NCBI GenBank assembly: GCA_002786225.1
Contig: PEQN01000009.1
Location: forward strand, 20,211 to 84,210
Origin: Leptospira sp.
GTDB taxonomy: Bacteria > Spirochaetota > Leptospiria > Leptospirales > Leptospiraceae
DNA: 64,000 nt
Direction of reading: 5' to 3'
Under the pieces are notes generated by a model. The model worked only from the letters and a program-made list of their open reading frames with translations, was not told the origin of the DNA and searched no databases. Below, one piece after another: positions 51,167 to 60,587 of this stretch (within the stretch, counting starts at the first letter, position 1; each line of letters begins with the position of its first letter). A program made the translations under genes and the position numbers.

Positions 51167-51188
51167 ATTTGAATAATTCTAATTTTGT

Positions 51189-52217
51189 TTAATCTATATC
51201 GTATAAGAATTTCACTGTTTTGAAACTAGCATCCATTGTTTCATTTAAATAACCAAATTTATCTTTACTTTGGTAAAAGTAACCATGTGGCCAAGAATGG
51301 TCCCCATTTTCAATAGCTATACCTTCTACTTTAGTATTCCTATCACAATCTAAGTATTTAAAATGAAAGTTCGAGTCTGTATTTAAAGAAAACGCATCTA
51401 TGTATTTTTCTTTTTTATAAATAGTACATTTATTTTGAAAGGACCAATATTTTAAACTTTCATGGAAAGGAATTATTTTCCCTAATTCGACACGACCCTC
51501 ATTTGAATGAGTAAAGGCTTGTCCTCCAGAAAAAGGTATAACGGGATCTTTTTTACCTTGAATTAAAAGTATATTCTGTGGTTTATTTGGAATGCATCTA
51601 TCAAAAGTTGGTTCCGACATTCCACCAACTATTGAAATAAAATGAGTAAATTCTCCATTGGTCTTGCAGGCGAGTTGAGTTGCCATAAAACCACCGTTAG
51701 ATAAACCTACCACTCCTATCTTGGATTCATCGATAGTAAATTTTGATATAAAATGTGTCCTCAAATCTTTAAGGAATTGGATATCGTTGGTATTCCTTTG
51801 ATCAGTGATGGAATGAGCTAAACTTCTACCATCATTCCACCTATTTGCGTAACCTTGGGCATAAACTACAATAAAACCATATTGCTCGGCTAAATCTGAA
51901 AGTCTCGTGAGATACATCATTCCTTTGTCAGAGCCACCTCCTCCGTGTAGAACAAAAAGCAATGGTGACTTTTCATCCAAAGATGAGGTAGGTGCATAAT
52001 ATGTAAAAGTTCGAATATCTTCACCACTTCTTATGGAATCTGAAATATGTTTATCTACAGGTATATATACAATTTGTTTGGTAGCACAAGAAAAAATCAT
52101 AAATATTGAAAAAAGGAAAATGTAATTTAATCTTATAATATTCTTAAACGAAAATGAAAAAATTGAATCTATGTTGATAGCTAAGGTAAATTGGTTTAAA
52201 TAAAGAGTTTTTCCCAT
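51189..52217 (-). CDS. polyhydroxybutyrate-depolymerase-like esterase lipoprotein
   Basis: A 342-residue alpha/beta-hydrolase of the LpqC/PHB depolymerase type. A long 30-residue leader precedes the hydrophobic segment and the lipobox FMIFSC. The start overlaps the WbuC gene by 22 bp and no later start codon fits. The oxyanion strand reads LLFVLHGGGGSDKG. The nucleophile Ser is in GLSNGGFMA, QGKKDPVIPFSGG supplies the Asp region, and GDHSWPHG the His. It is a predicted secreted or envelope hydrolase of short esters. It is the last gene of the BFD-WbuC-esterase run. Confidence 0.85.
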   Translation of the reverse strand: MGKTLYLNQFTLAINIDSIFSFSFKNIIRLNYIFLFSIFMIFSCATKQIVYIPVDKHISDSIRSGEDIRTFTYYAPTSSLDEKSPLLFVLHGGGGSDKGMMYLTRLSDLAEQYGFIVVYAQGYANRWNDGRSLAHSITDQRNTNDIQFLKDLRTHFISKFTIDESKIGVVGLSNGGFMATQLACKTNGEFTHFISIVGGMSEPTFDRCIPNKPQNILLIQGKKDPVIPFSGGQAFTHSNEGRVELGKIIPFHESLKYWSFQNKCTIYKKEKYIDAFSLNTDSNFHFKYLDCDRNTKVEGIAIENGDHSWPHGYFYQSKDKFGYLNETMDASFKTVKFLYDID

Positions 52218-52675
52218 TTCTTTAATTCCAAAGTAGCACCGTCGCTTCCCTCTGGATATGAAAAATTTGCAAATTCTTTATCTGTATTTGGATTGTAAGG
52301 GCCTGATTTTCCTTCGAAGCAAACACATATCTTACTTAAACAAACTAGTGAATGCCAGATTCCTGGTTTTAAATCGATTCCGTATATAGGGCCTGAACTA
52401 GAAATAAGAAATTTATCTGTAATATTCCCATCTTCGTCAAAAAGTAAAAAACCAAGCTCGCCTTGAAGTGCAATAAATGATTCTGGTTTGGCAGGTTGTT
52501 TGTGTCTATGGGGTTGAACATAGGTTCCTTTTGTAAGAACATTGAGGAATCTTTGGTAGACTTCACTCAGTTCATGAAAATTATGATTTGATCTTTTTCG
52601 TTCAGAAGCTAGTGCCTTTTGGCTAACTGATTCGAAAAGCGCTTGGTCAATAATTGTGAAACTAGGCTGGTTCAA
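52196..52675 (-). CDS. WbuC-family cupin metalloprotein
   Basis: A 159-residue WbuC-type cupin. Metal-binding residues are in YVQPHRHKQPAKPESF, with the His pair and Glu, and IWHSLVCLS supplies the final His. SGPYNPNTDKEFANFSYPEGS is the characteristic WbuC tail. The family is found in O-antigen clusters but its reaction is unknown. It overlaps the BFD-like gene by 14 bp and the esterase by 22 bp. A glycosyltransferase gene is next on the same strand. Confidence 0.88.
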   Translation of the reverse strand: MNQPSFTIIDQALFESVSQKALASERKRSNHNFHELSEVYQRFLNVLTKGTYVQPHRHKQPAKPESFIALQGELGFLLFDEDGNITDKFLISSSGPIYGIDLKPGIWHSLVCLSKICVCFEGKSGPYNPNTDKEFANFSYPEGSDGATLELKKWEKLFI

Positions 52676-52844
52676 GGAAGGATGTTAATTTATTTTCACA
52701 ATAAGAAATAAGATCATCTCTGCAAGCAGTGCAAATTTGAGAAGCACCAAGTTCTTGCATAACTTCTTTATAATTCTTCCCTTTTTCAATGGCAAGTTGA
52801 ACAATTTCGTCAAAATAAACTTCAGCACAATGGCACTTAATCAT
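52662..52844 (-). CDS. BFD-like [2Fe-2S] ferredoxin
   Basis: A 60-residue protein with the bacterioferritin-associated-ferredoxin cysteine pattern: CHC at residues 4-6 and CTAC at 38-41, spaced as in BFD/Fer2_BFD domains. BFD proteins take part in iron release from bacterioferritin. A promoter and a Fur-like site lie directly upstream, fitting an iron-responsive operon with WbuC and the esterase. No bacterioferritin gene is visible in this window. Confidence 0.85.
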   Translation of the reverse strand: MIKCHCAEVYFDEIVQLAIEKGKNYKEVMQELGASQICTACRDDLISYCENKLTSFLEPA

Positions 52845-52868
52845 GTTTGAATTTCCTTAACTAGACCA

Positions 52869-52896
52869 AGTTTAATAGCTTTCTGCAATTTGTCAA
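52869..52896 (-). promoter_or_regulatory. predicted promoter of the BFD-WbuC-esterase operon
   Basis: On the minus strand, TTGACA at 52896-52891 and TAAACT at 52874-52869 are separated by 16 bp. The -35 is an exact match and the -10 is moderate. The Fur-like box ends 2 bp upstream of the -35. Confidence 0.6.
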
Positions 52897-52898
52897 TA

Positions 52899-52917
52899 GA
52901 TAATGAAAATGATTCTC
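52899..52917. promoter_or_regulatory. Fur box candidate
   Basis: GATAATGAAAATGATTCTC agrees with the 19-bp Fur consensus GATAATGATAATCATTATC at 16 positions by eye. It abuts the -35 of the BFD gene promoter. Confidence 0.65.
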
Positions 52918-52944
52918 AATTAAGATAGGTTTCTTAACTGAAAG

Positions 52945-54039
52945 TTAAAGTAGGGAAAGATAGAATTTCTGTATTGAAGAAACAGAAATTTCCCAAGAAA
53001 AACGATTTGAATTGGTTTTCCCACTTTGGATTAACTTCTTTTTTTTGGATTCTGGCATATTGCAGAAATCCAAAACTTTAGTTTGAAAATCAGTATTTGA
53101 CCTTGGATCAAAAAATAAGGCAGAATCTTCTAAAATCTCAGGAAGCACAGAAGCATTCGAGCTAATAACTGGACAATTCACAGATTGTGCTTCCACAACA
53201 GGAAATCCAAACCCCTCAAACAAGGAAGGATACAAGAGGGCTTCTGCAGATTGGTACATAATTGGCATTTCATTATCTTCGATTCGAGGTAGAGCATGCA
53301 CCTTAACTTTGTATTTTTCTGGAAGATTATTGAGAAGTTCCACTTTAAATTCATAGGCTCCAGCAAGCACTAGACTCAGCTCTAATGAGTGAGATTTCCA
53401 AAGTTCTAGCAAGTTTCTAATTAAAAAATCAAAATTCTTATGCCCCTTCCCTATTCCAACAGTAAGAAAATATTGTTTGGGCAAATTGTATTTTTTCTTA
53501 AATTCGAGAATGCTTTTAGATGTTTGAGTTACATATAATTTTTTATTGATACCATTATAAATTGTTTCAATAGAATTCGTTGGTAATCCAAAATATTTTA
53601 TGAAATCAGATTTGGAATATTCTGATACAGTAATGATCTTTTTAGCATATAAACTTATGCTAGATAGAACCAATCTTAAATACAATCTTTTCATGAAACT
53701 TCCGTGAAATTCTTTCATAACCCATGGAATCAAATCATGAATTGTTACTATGCATTTAGATACGAATCGTAAGGGGACATTAAAGTGAGGAATATCTAAA
53801 TAATCCATTTCCTTCATTGAAGGATGACCGAACCATTCAGCAATAGAATAGATCTTTGCATTATATGGAATGATTTTAGATTTTTTAGGAAGCTGGTATT
53901 TAGAAAGAATTTGAGGATCTCCAAAAAGAAAAATTTCAAAATCATTACTGAAACGAATAGATTTCAATATATTTTGAATTCGAACACCTATACCAGAGTG
54001 TTGAATCATTCTAACATCCATTCCAATTTTTAGAGGCAT
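52945..54039 (-). CDS. glycosyltransferase family 4 protein
   Basis: A 364-residue GT-B fold glycosyltransferase. The N-terminal domain contains a variant of the conserved glycine-rich entry (RMIQHSGIGVRIQNILKSI). IVTIHDLIPW and ITVSEYSKSDF are typical of GT4 mannosyl or glucosyl transferases. The donor-site motif reads ALLYPSLFEGFGFPVVEA, with NCPVISSNASVLPEIL. It probably builds surface polysaccharide or lipopolysaccharide. It is transcribed toward the Fur-box region but separated by 100 bp from the BFD gene. Confidence 0.92.
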   Translation of the reverse strand: MPLKIGMDVRMIQHSGIGVRIQNILKSIRFSNDFEIFLFGDPQILSKYQLPKKSKIIPYNAKIYSIAEWFGHPSMKEMDYLDIPHFNVPLRFVSKCIVTIHDLIPWVMKEFHGSFMKRLYLRLVLSSISLYAKKIITVSEYSKSDFIKYFGLPTNSIETIYNGINKKLYVTQTSKSILEFKKKYNLPKQYFLTVGIGKGHKNFDFLIRNLLELWKSHSLELSLVLAGAYEFKVELLNNLPEKYKVKVHALPRIEDNEMPIMYQSAEALLYPSLFEGFGFPVVEAQSVNCPVISSNASVLPEILEDSALFFDPRSNTDFQTKVLDFCNMPESKKKKLIQSGKTNSNRFSWEISVSSIQKFYLSLL

Positions 54040-54111
54040 TCTACTAGGGAATGATTCTCAAATTAAACGAAAAGTATTAATTAATATTTAAAAATATAAG
54101 AAAGCTTCACC

Positions 54112-54141
54112 TTGATTAGTTTTTTCTAGACAATCTATACT
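54112..54141 (+). promoter_or_regulatory. predicted acs promoter
   Basis: TTGATT (54112-54117) and TATACT (54136-54141) are separated by 18 bp, a sigma-70-type pair ending 30 bp before the acs ATG. Confidence 0.5.
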
Positions 54142-54171
54142 AGTGAAATAAGAATCGGTATGAGGGTATTT

Positions 54172-56136
54172 ATGTCTGAGGAAAGAAAAATCAAACCAAG
54201 CAATTCATTTGTGAAAAGCGCTAACTTAAATTTAAAACAATATAATGAAATGTATAAGAAATCGATAGATACTCCTGAGAAATTCTGGGCAGAACAAGCA
54301 AGTCGTCTAACATGGTTTTCCAAATGGAAAAAGGTTTTATCTCATGATTTTAAAAATGCAAAAGTAAAATGGTTTGAATCAGGGAAATTGAATGTATCTT
54401 ACAATTGCCTCGATCGACACATAACAGGAATTCATAAAAATAAAGCTGCAATCATCTGGGAGGGAGACCACCCTGATGAATCGAAAGTTCTAACATACTA
54501 TGATTTGTATCGAGAAGTAAATAAATTTGCTAATGTACTTAAAAAGCAGGGTGTTAAAAAAGGAGATCGCATACTAATTTATTTACCTATGATTCCAGAA
54601 CTAGCCATTTCTTGTCTTGCCTGCACTCGCATAGGAGCGGTTCATTCTGTTGTGTTTGGAGGATTTTCACCAGAGGCATTGCAAGGAAGGATAGATGACT
54701 GTAAGCCTACTTTAGTTATTACATCGGATGGTGGATATAGAGGTGGCAAAAGCATAGATCTCAAAAAGAACATTGACACAGCTATCCAAAATTCTAAACA
54801 AAAAATAAAATCAGTTATTGTTGTGCGCAGAACCTCTGACGAAACAAATCTTCAATGGAAAGATGGTAGAGACCATTGGTGGCATTTGTTAATGAAGGAT
54901 CAATCTATCTCTGATTATTGTATTCCTGCTGAAATGGATTCAGAAGATCCCTTATTCATTTTGTATACATCTGGTTCTACAGGAAAACCAAAAGGTGTTC
55001 TTCACACCACAGGTGGATATTTACTAGGCGCAAATCTTACTTTTCACTCAGTCTTTGATTATAAGCCAGAAGATACCTTTTGGTGCACAGCCGACATAGG
55101 TTGGATTACTGGACATAGTTACATTTTGTATGGTCCACTTTCCAATGGTGCTACTTCCCTGATGTTCGAAGGTGTTCCCACCTATCCAGATGCAGGAAGA
55201 TTCTGGGATGTGATTGATAAATATAGTGTAAATGTCTTTTATACTGCACCAACAGCCATTCGCGCCTTAGCTAAAGAGGGTCTCACTCCTTTGAAAAACA
55301 AATCCCTTAAATCTTTAAGATTACTTGGAACAGTTGGTGAGCCTATCAATCCAGAAGCATGGGAGTGGTATTATAAAAATATTGGAAAAGATAACTGTCC
55401 TATAGTTGATACTTGGTGGCAGACTGAAACAGGTTCAATCATGATTACCCCAATTCCTGGAGCAATCTCGACGAAACCAGGCTCTGCTACTTTGCCTTTC
55501 TTTGGGGTTCAACCAGTTTTAGTTGATAATGAGGGCAAAGAAATTGCAGATAAAGGTGAGATTTCTGGGAATCTTTGTATCAAGGCGCCTTGGCCTTCAA
55601 TGATGCGCGGTGTTTATGGTGATCCCAAAAGATTTTTTGATACATACTTTTCTCAATTCCCTGGTTACTATTTCACAGGAGATGGAGCACGAAGAGATAA
55701 AGATGGTTACTTCTGGATCACAGGTCGAGTGGATGATGTGCTTAATGTTTCAGGACATAGAATCGGTTCAGCAGAAGTTGAATCTGCTTTGGTTGAACAC
55801 AAGAATGTTGCAGAGGCAGCAGTTGTAGGATTTCCTCATGATATCAAAGGGCAAGCAATCTATGCATATGTAACTGTGAATCAAGGTGTTATTACAAATG
55901 ACTCTCTCAAGAAAGATCTCATTGGACTTGTTGAAAAAATGATAGGTAAAATTGCAAGACCCGATGTAATTCACTGGGCACCTAGTCTTCCCAAAACTCG
56001 ATCTGGTAAAATTATGCGAAGAATATTGCGAAAGATAGCTTGTGGTGAATTTGATAGTCTAGGCGACATTTCAACTCTAGCTGATCCATCAGTTGTTCAA
56101 ACCCTGATAGACGATAAGAAAAAATACCATAGTTGA
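54172..56136 (+). CDS. acs: acetyl-CoA synthetase (AMP-forming)
   Basis: The start is the ATG at 54172, preceded by GAGGG five bases upstream. The frame opens 12 bp earlier at another ATG with no ribosome site. The 654-residue product joins acetate, ATP and CoA to acetyl-CoA, AMP and pyrophosphate. The P-loop-like motif is [31 protein letters not shown] and [11 protein letters not shown] are diagnostic of Acs. The C-terminal [15 protein letters not shown] carries the Lys usually controlled by acetylation. It is transcribed alone, divergent from the glycosyltransferase gene. Confidence 0.97.
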   Translation: MSEERKIKPSNSFVKSANLNLKQYNEMYKKSIDTPEKFWAEQASRLTWFSKWKKVLSHDFKNAKVKWFESGKLNVSYNCLDRHITGIHKNKAAIIWEGDHPDESKVLTYYDLYREVNKFANVLKKQGVKKGDRILIYLPMIPELAISCLACTRIGAVHSVVFGGFSPEALQGRIDDCKPTLVITSDGGYRGGKSIDLKKNIDTAIQNSKQKIKSVIVVRRTSDETNLQWKDGRDHWWHLLMKDQSISDYCIPAEMDSEDPLFILYTSGSTGKPKGVLHTTGGYLLGANLTFHSVFDYKPEDTFWCTADIGWITGHSYILYGPLSNGATSLMFEGVPTYPDAGRFWDVIDKYSVNVFYTAPTAIRALAKEGLTPLKNKSLKSLRLLGTVGEPINPEAWEWYYKNIGKDNCPIVDTWWQTETGSIMITPIPGAISTKPGSATLPFFGVQPVLVDNEGKEIADKGEISGNLCIKAPWPSMMRGVYGDPKRFFDTYFSQFPGYYFTGDGARRDKDGYFWITGRVDDVLNVSGHRIGSAEVESALVEHKNVAEAAVVGFPHDIKGQAIYAYVTVNQGVITNDSLKKDLIGLVEKMIGKIARPDVIHWAPSLPKTRSGKIMRRILRKIACGEFDSLGDISTLADPSVVQTLIDDKKKYHS

Positions 56137-56161
56137 TTTTTTTAAAATAGAAGAGATTGGA

Positions 56162-57325
56162 TCATTGATTAGAGAATGGTCCAATTACTTTTACAAGTTC
56201 TGTTTCCTCATTTTCTAAATCTCGTTCAGCAAGTTTACTTTTCCAAAATTTTAATTTATCGGTTTGATTTTTAGATTTATAAAAATAGATTCCTAAAATT
56301 AAAAGTTCTCTATTTTTAGGAAAAGATTGGATAGCTTTCTCCAAATCATTTTCATCTATTGAATTAATCTTTTTTGATAGTATACTCAATTGACTCATGG
56401 CATTTGCGTCATGGCTCCTTTTTAAATAACTATATATTTGTCTAATCAGGAAAAAAATTTCCTCTCGATTACCAGGATCAGAATATTCTAATGAAAGTTC
56501 AAAAGCTCTTCGAAAAGCCGCCAAAGATTCAAGCATTCTCTCTTTTTCTTGTAAGAAAATTCCGTAGCGAATTGCAAGATTCGGATTTTCATGAAAAATT
56601 GCAGTTGCATCAACCATAGAAGATTCCATCGCTTCAAGGCTCAAAGCACGTTCACAAAGAATTTTAGATTCATGGATTATTTCTTCTCTTGGAAAATACA
56701 AAATGTATTCTGTGGATGATTTCAAAGCAACATCCCATTCTTTATTATTTATTTTTTCATATAGTTGTTCAATTATTGCAGATTTTTCACGAGAATATTT
56801 TGGATCGGCTTCTAATTTTAATAAATATAAATTTCCTAAAGTATAGTTTCCTATTCTGTTCGCAAGAATAGCACCACGAAATAATTTATTTTTGTCATTG
56901 GGTAAAAATTTAAGATACTTTTGTACGAATTCTAATGCTTCTTTAGGACGTCTGTCTTTCTCATAAAAACTTATTATTTTATCAAGTAACTCAATCTGAC
57001 CAGGTTCCAGTTCTAAGGATATGGAAAATGCTTCTAAGGCTTCTAATTTCTTTCCCATACGAAAATAAATCTCACCTAGAATTGTATAATATCTATAATC
57101 TGGTTTTTCTATTTTTCCGGTAGCTAAATCCAATCTATCTAAGGCTCTTCCGTAATCGAAAGCGTTCATTTTAGTAGTAGCTTGGTTCAAAAGTTCATCA
57201 TAGGTATACGGAGATGAGTTAGAGAATAAATGGCACACAGAACAAAAATAAATTAAAAACAAAAAACAAAAAAGACTAGAATTATTTTGGAAAAGTCTTT
57301 TATTAGGTGTCGAAACCAGAAGCAT
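56162..57325 (-). CDS. exported TPR-repeat protein
   Basis: A 387-residue protein with an N-terminal hydrophobic segment (about 15-38; Cys residues are present but no clear lipobox). The mature part is helical with TPR units, such as YYTILGEIYFRMGKKLEALEAF and SLAAFRRAFELSLEYSDPGN. It probably scaffolds envelope partners in the periplasm. It is convergent with acs and divergent from hppA. Function unknown. Confidence 0.8.
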   Translation of the reverse strand: MLLVSTPNKRLFQNNSSLFCFLFLIYFCSVCHLFSNSSPYTYDELLNQATTKMNAFDYGRALDRLDLATGKIEKPDYRYYTILGEIYFRMGKKLEALEAFSISLELEPGQIELLDKIISFYEKDRRPKEALEFVQKYLKFLPNDKNKLFRGAILANRIGNYTLGNLYLLKLEADPKYSREKSAIIEQLYEKINNKEWDVALKSSTEYILYFPREEIIHESKILCERALSLEAMESSMVDATAIFHENPNLAIRYGIFLQEKERMLESLAAFRRAFELSLEYSDPGNREEIFFLIRQIYSYLKRSHDANAMSQLSILSKKINSIDENDLEKAIQSFPKNRELLILGIYFYKSKNQTDKLKFWKSKLAERDLENEETELVKVIGPFSNQ

Positions 57326-57406
57326 AGTTTCTACATCGGAATATCTGGTTAAAAATCAAGTTTTTGCACTGCTTAAACCATTATTTAATTTAAAAAGAGG
57401 TAATCT

Positions 57407-59530
57407 ATGAGCCCAGAGTTCATAATCATCGCCATGTCATTCTTGGCGATACTTACGGCTGTGTTTTATACATACAGAGTCGTTTCAATCAAAGTTGGAG
57501 GCGAAGGTGACACTTCTCCAGAAACTATTAAACTAAAAGAGATATCAGCAGCTATCGCCGACGGTGCGATGGCATTCTTAATACGTGAATACAAAGTTAT
57601 TTCTTTGTTTATCGCTTTTATGGCAGTTTTGATCTTTCTTCTTTTAGATAATCCAAATACTGAATTTACAGAAGGATTCCATACATCTATAGCATTTGTG
57701 GTTGGAGCAACTATATCCTGTTTGTGTGGGTTTATTGGAATGAAGATTGCCACTATGGGCAATGTAAGAACTGCTCAAGCAGCAAAGACAAGTCTTGGAA
57801 AGGCTTTCCGGGTAGCATTCGATTCAGGAGCCGTGATGGGTTTTGGATTAATAGGTCTTGCGATCCTAGGACTTATACTCTTATTCATGTTTTTTACTGG
57901 AATGCATCCTAATGTTGAAATTCATATTTTAATGGAAGCTCTCGCGGGTTATGGTTTAGGCGGATCCTCAGTAGCTCTTTTCGGTAGAGTGGGTGGTGGT
58001 ATCTATACCAAAGCTGCAGACGTAGGTGCTGACCTTGTTGGTAAAGTAGAAAAAGGTATCCCAGAAGATGATCCAAGAAACCCAGCAACTATAGCTGATA
58101 ATGTTGGAGATAACGTAGGTGATATTGCAGGTATGGGAGCTGATCTTTTTGGTTCTGCTGCCGAAGCAACTTGTGCTGCTTTAGTAATTGGTGCGACAGC
58201 GGCAGCTCTTTCTGCTGATATAACAGCTTTACTTTATCCTGTTTTAATTTCAGCTTTTGGAATTCCTGCTTCTTTGATCACATCCTTTTTTGCTAGAGTG
58301 AAAGATGATGGCAATGTAGAGAAGACTTTGAAATTGCAATTGTGGATTTCTACTTTCTTAGTAGCTATCATTATGTATTTTGTTACTGACATTTTCATGA
58401 TCCAAGAATTTGAAATCAATGGTCAAGTAATCACAAAGTGGAATGTTTATGTTTCTTTGCTCTTTGGACTCTTTGGTGGAATGTTGATAGGTTGGATAAC
58501 TGAAATTTATACTTCTCATACATATAAGCCAGTCCGAGAAGTTGTTGATTCTTGTGAAACAGGTGCAGCAACGAATATCATTTATGGTCTTGCTCTTGGA
58601 TATAAATCATCTGTAATACCTGTAGTAATTTTGGTGATAACCATAGTAGTTTCCTCTATGATTGCTGGGATGTATGGAATTGCGATTTCAGCAATTGGAA
58701 TGATTTCCACAATAGCAATTGGATTAACAATTGATGCCTACGGTCCCGTTTCTGATAATGCTGGTGGAATTGCAGAAATGGCAGAATTAGGTAAAGATGT
58801 TCGTGATAGAACAGATACCTTAGATGCAGCAGGCAATACGACAGCTGCAGTTGGCAAGGGTTTTGCGATTGGATCTGCGGCATTGACATCTCTTGCATTG
58901 TTTGCAGCATTCATTACTAGAGCTAGATCACAAAGTTCAGAATTCAATAGTATTGAACTCTTAGATCCACTTGTTTTTGGCGGTTTGCTTTTTGGTGCTA
59001 TGCTTCCATTTATTTTCTCTGCTATGACGATGAAGTCTGTAGGTAAGGCAGCATTAGATATGGTTGTTGAGGTTCGTAGACAGTTCAAAGAAATTCCAGG
59101 ACTCATGGAAGGAAAGAACAAACCTGATTATGCAAAATGCGTTGATATTTCAACAAATGCTTCTCTACGAGAAATGATTGCTCCAGGTGTTTTAGTTTTA
59201 GCATCACCAATTGTTATGGGCTATCTCTTTGGAGTAAAATCTCTCGCTGGTATGCTTGCTGGTGCCTTAGTATCAGGTGTAGTTCTTGCTATTTCTTCTG
59301 CTAACTCAGGTGGAGCTTGGGATAATGCGAAGAAGTACATAGAGAAGATTGGCAAAAAAGGTTCTGACCAACATAAGGCTGCGGTTGTTGGGGATACAGT
59401 TGGAGATCCATTTAAAGATACTTCTGGGCCTGCAATTAATATTCTGATCAAATTGATGGCTATTACAAGCTTGGTGTTTACAGAATTTTTTGTTAGAAAT
59501 GGTGGAGTTCTTTTAAACTTTTTTAAATAA
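57407..59530 (+). CDS. hppA: membrane-bound ion-translocating pyrophosphatase
   Basis: A 707-residue integral membrane enzyme with about 16 helices that couples PPi hydrolysis to ion pumping. The catalytic loop reads [20 protein letters not shown], with [19 protein letters not shown]. The second metal-site loop is around [14 protein letters not shown] and the last around [25 protein letters not shown] has Ala where K+-independent enzymes have Lys, which marks the K+-dependent class. H+ versus Na+ specificity is not settled here, though I recall the L. biflexa enzyme being classed as H+-pumping. An AAAGAGG site precedes the ATG. Confidence 0.97.
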   Translation: MSPEFIIIAMSFLAILTAVFYTYRVVSIKVGGEGDTSPETIKLKEISAAIADGAMAFLIREYKVISLFIAFMAVLIFLLLDNPNTEFTEGFHTSIAFVVGATISCLCGFIGMKIATMGNVRTAQAAKTSLGKAFRVAFDSGAVMGFGLIGLAILGLILLFMFFTGMHPNVEIHILMEALAGYGLGGSSVALFGRVGGGIYTKAADVGADLVGKVEKGIPEDDPRNPATIADNVGDNVGDIAGMGADLFGSAAEATCAALVIGATAAALSADITALLYPVLISAFGIPASLITSFFARVKDDGNVEKTLKLQLWISTFLVAIIMYFVTDIFMIQEFEINGQVITKWNVYVSLLFGLFGGMLIGWITEIYTSHTYKPVREVVDSCETGAATNIIYGLALGYKSSVIPVVILVITIVVSSMIAGMYGIAISAIGMISTIAIGLTIDAYGPVSDNAGGIAEMAELGKDVRDRTDTLDAAGNTTAAVGKGFAIGSAALTSLALFAAFITRARSQSSEFNSIELLDPLVFGGLLFGAMLPFIFSAMTMKSVGKAALDMVVEVRRQFKEIPGLMEGKNKPDYAKCVDISTNASLREMIAPGVLVLASPIVMGYLFGVKSLAGMLAGALVSGVVLAISSANSGGAWDNAKKYIEKIGKKGSDQHKAAVVGDTVGDPFKDTSGPAINILIKLMAITSLVFTEFFVRNGGVLLNFFK

Positions 59531-59562
59531 TAGTATTTAGAATCCATAATTAAATATCTAAG

Positions 59563-59603
59563 ATCCATTCAATCTTCATAAAAAGGTTGAATGGATTTCT
59601 TAT
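59563..59603 (+). terminator. terminator-like hairpin after hppA
   Basis: ATCCATTCAATC (59563-59574) and GGTTGAATGGAT (59585-59596) form a 12-bp stem with one G-U pair and a 10-base loop, followed by the T-rich TTCTTATTT. It lies 33 bp past the hppA stop. Confidence 0.75.
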
Positions 59604-59657
59604 TTAGAGAGACTAAAGAGAAAGATGATTGAGTTACTAAGAAAGAAAGAGGCAAAT

Positions 59658-60587
59658 ATGAATCAGGTCAAACAATTAAAAGCAAAATATGATCAATTAG
59701 GGATTCTAAGTCTTTTCCTGGGACTATTTTTATTTGTAACTTTCCAAGCTCGAGATTTGCAATCGCAAGAAATTCAATCCTTAGTAGTTCTTAATTCTCC
59801 TGTTATTGATTTAACAGATTCTCTTTCTCAATCTTCTATCCAAGAAATATCTAATAAAATTTTAACTCTCCAAAAAGAAAAAGGATCACAAATTCAAGTT
59901 CTAATAATTCCCACAACTCAACCAGAAGAGATAGAACAATATTCAATTCGAATTGCAGAAGCATCAAAGATAGGTCGCAAAGGTGTAGATGATGGTGTGA
60001 TCTTGCTTGTTGCAAAAAATGACCGAAGACTTAGAATAGAAGTAGGTTATGGATTAGAAGGAGTCATACCTGATGCATTAGCTCGGAGAATTATTTCAGA
60101 AATAATTACACCACAATTTAAAAAGGGTAATTTTGATCAGGGAATATCTGAAGGAGTTGATGCGATTGCTAATTTAATCCGAGGCGATGAATTACCGCCT
60201 CCGTCAACAACAGATGTCTTCGATAGCGATGGTGAAACCAGAGCCTTAGCGAATCTTACTCCTTTTCAAAGTTTCATGGGCGTGATTGCTTTGATAATTG
60301 GTTTTATATTTATTCTTGGGGAGAAATATCTCTATGCTTGGCTTTCCATTGCAGTAGTATTCTTATTTGCTGGATTATTTGGAACGTATACAATTTTAGG
60401 ACTGTTAGGTTTTTCTGTTCTAGGATCTCTATTTGCAGTCGTTCTCTTAGCAGCAGTGATACATGGAAATTCCTCCAGTGGTTCATCAGGAGGTGGCTGG
60501 TCGAGCAGCGGAGGCTCCTCCTCTGGCGGTGGTTGGTCAGGAGGAGGAGGATCTTTTGGTGGTGGTGGATCTAGCGGAAGTTGGTAA
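59658..60587 (+). CDS. TPM-domain (YgcG-like) membrane protein with Gly/Ser-rich tail
   Basis: The start is the ATG at 59658, with AGAGG just upstream. A further ATG 11 codons earlier (59625) is also possible. The 309-residue product has a signal or anchor (about 18-35), a TPM domain (about 45-175) with SQSSIQEISNKIL, QIQVLIIPTTQPEEIEQYS, GVDDGVILLVAKNDRRLRIE and GYGLEGVIPDALA, two transmembrane helices (about 215-275), and a Gly/Ser/Trp-rich C-terminus. The family is often called TPM_phosphatase, but its role is uncertain. The last 17 bp overlap the convergent peptidase gene. Confidence 0.88.
   Translation: MNQVKQLKAKYDQLGILSLFLGLFLFVTFQARDLQSQEIQSLVVLNSPVIDLTDSLSQSSIQEISNKILTLQKEKGSQIQVLIIPTTQPEEIEQYSIRIAEASKIGRKGVDDGVILLVAKNDRRLRIEVGYGLEGVIPDALARRIISEIITPQFKKGNFDQGISEGVDAIANLIRGDELPPPSTTDVFDSDGETRALANLTPFQSFMGVIALIIGFIFILGEKYLYAWLSIAVVFLFAGLFGTYTILGLLGFSVLGSLFAVVLLAAVIHGNSSSGSSGGGWSSSGGSSSGGGWSGGGGSFGGGGSSGSW

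Noticed and set aside
58738..59568. Two minus-strand ORFs (127 and 115 codons) over hppA
   Set aside because: They are complements of conserved hppA sequence with no independent support.
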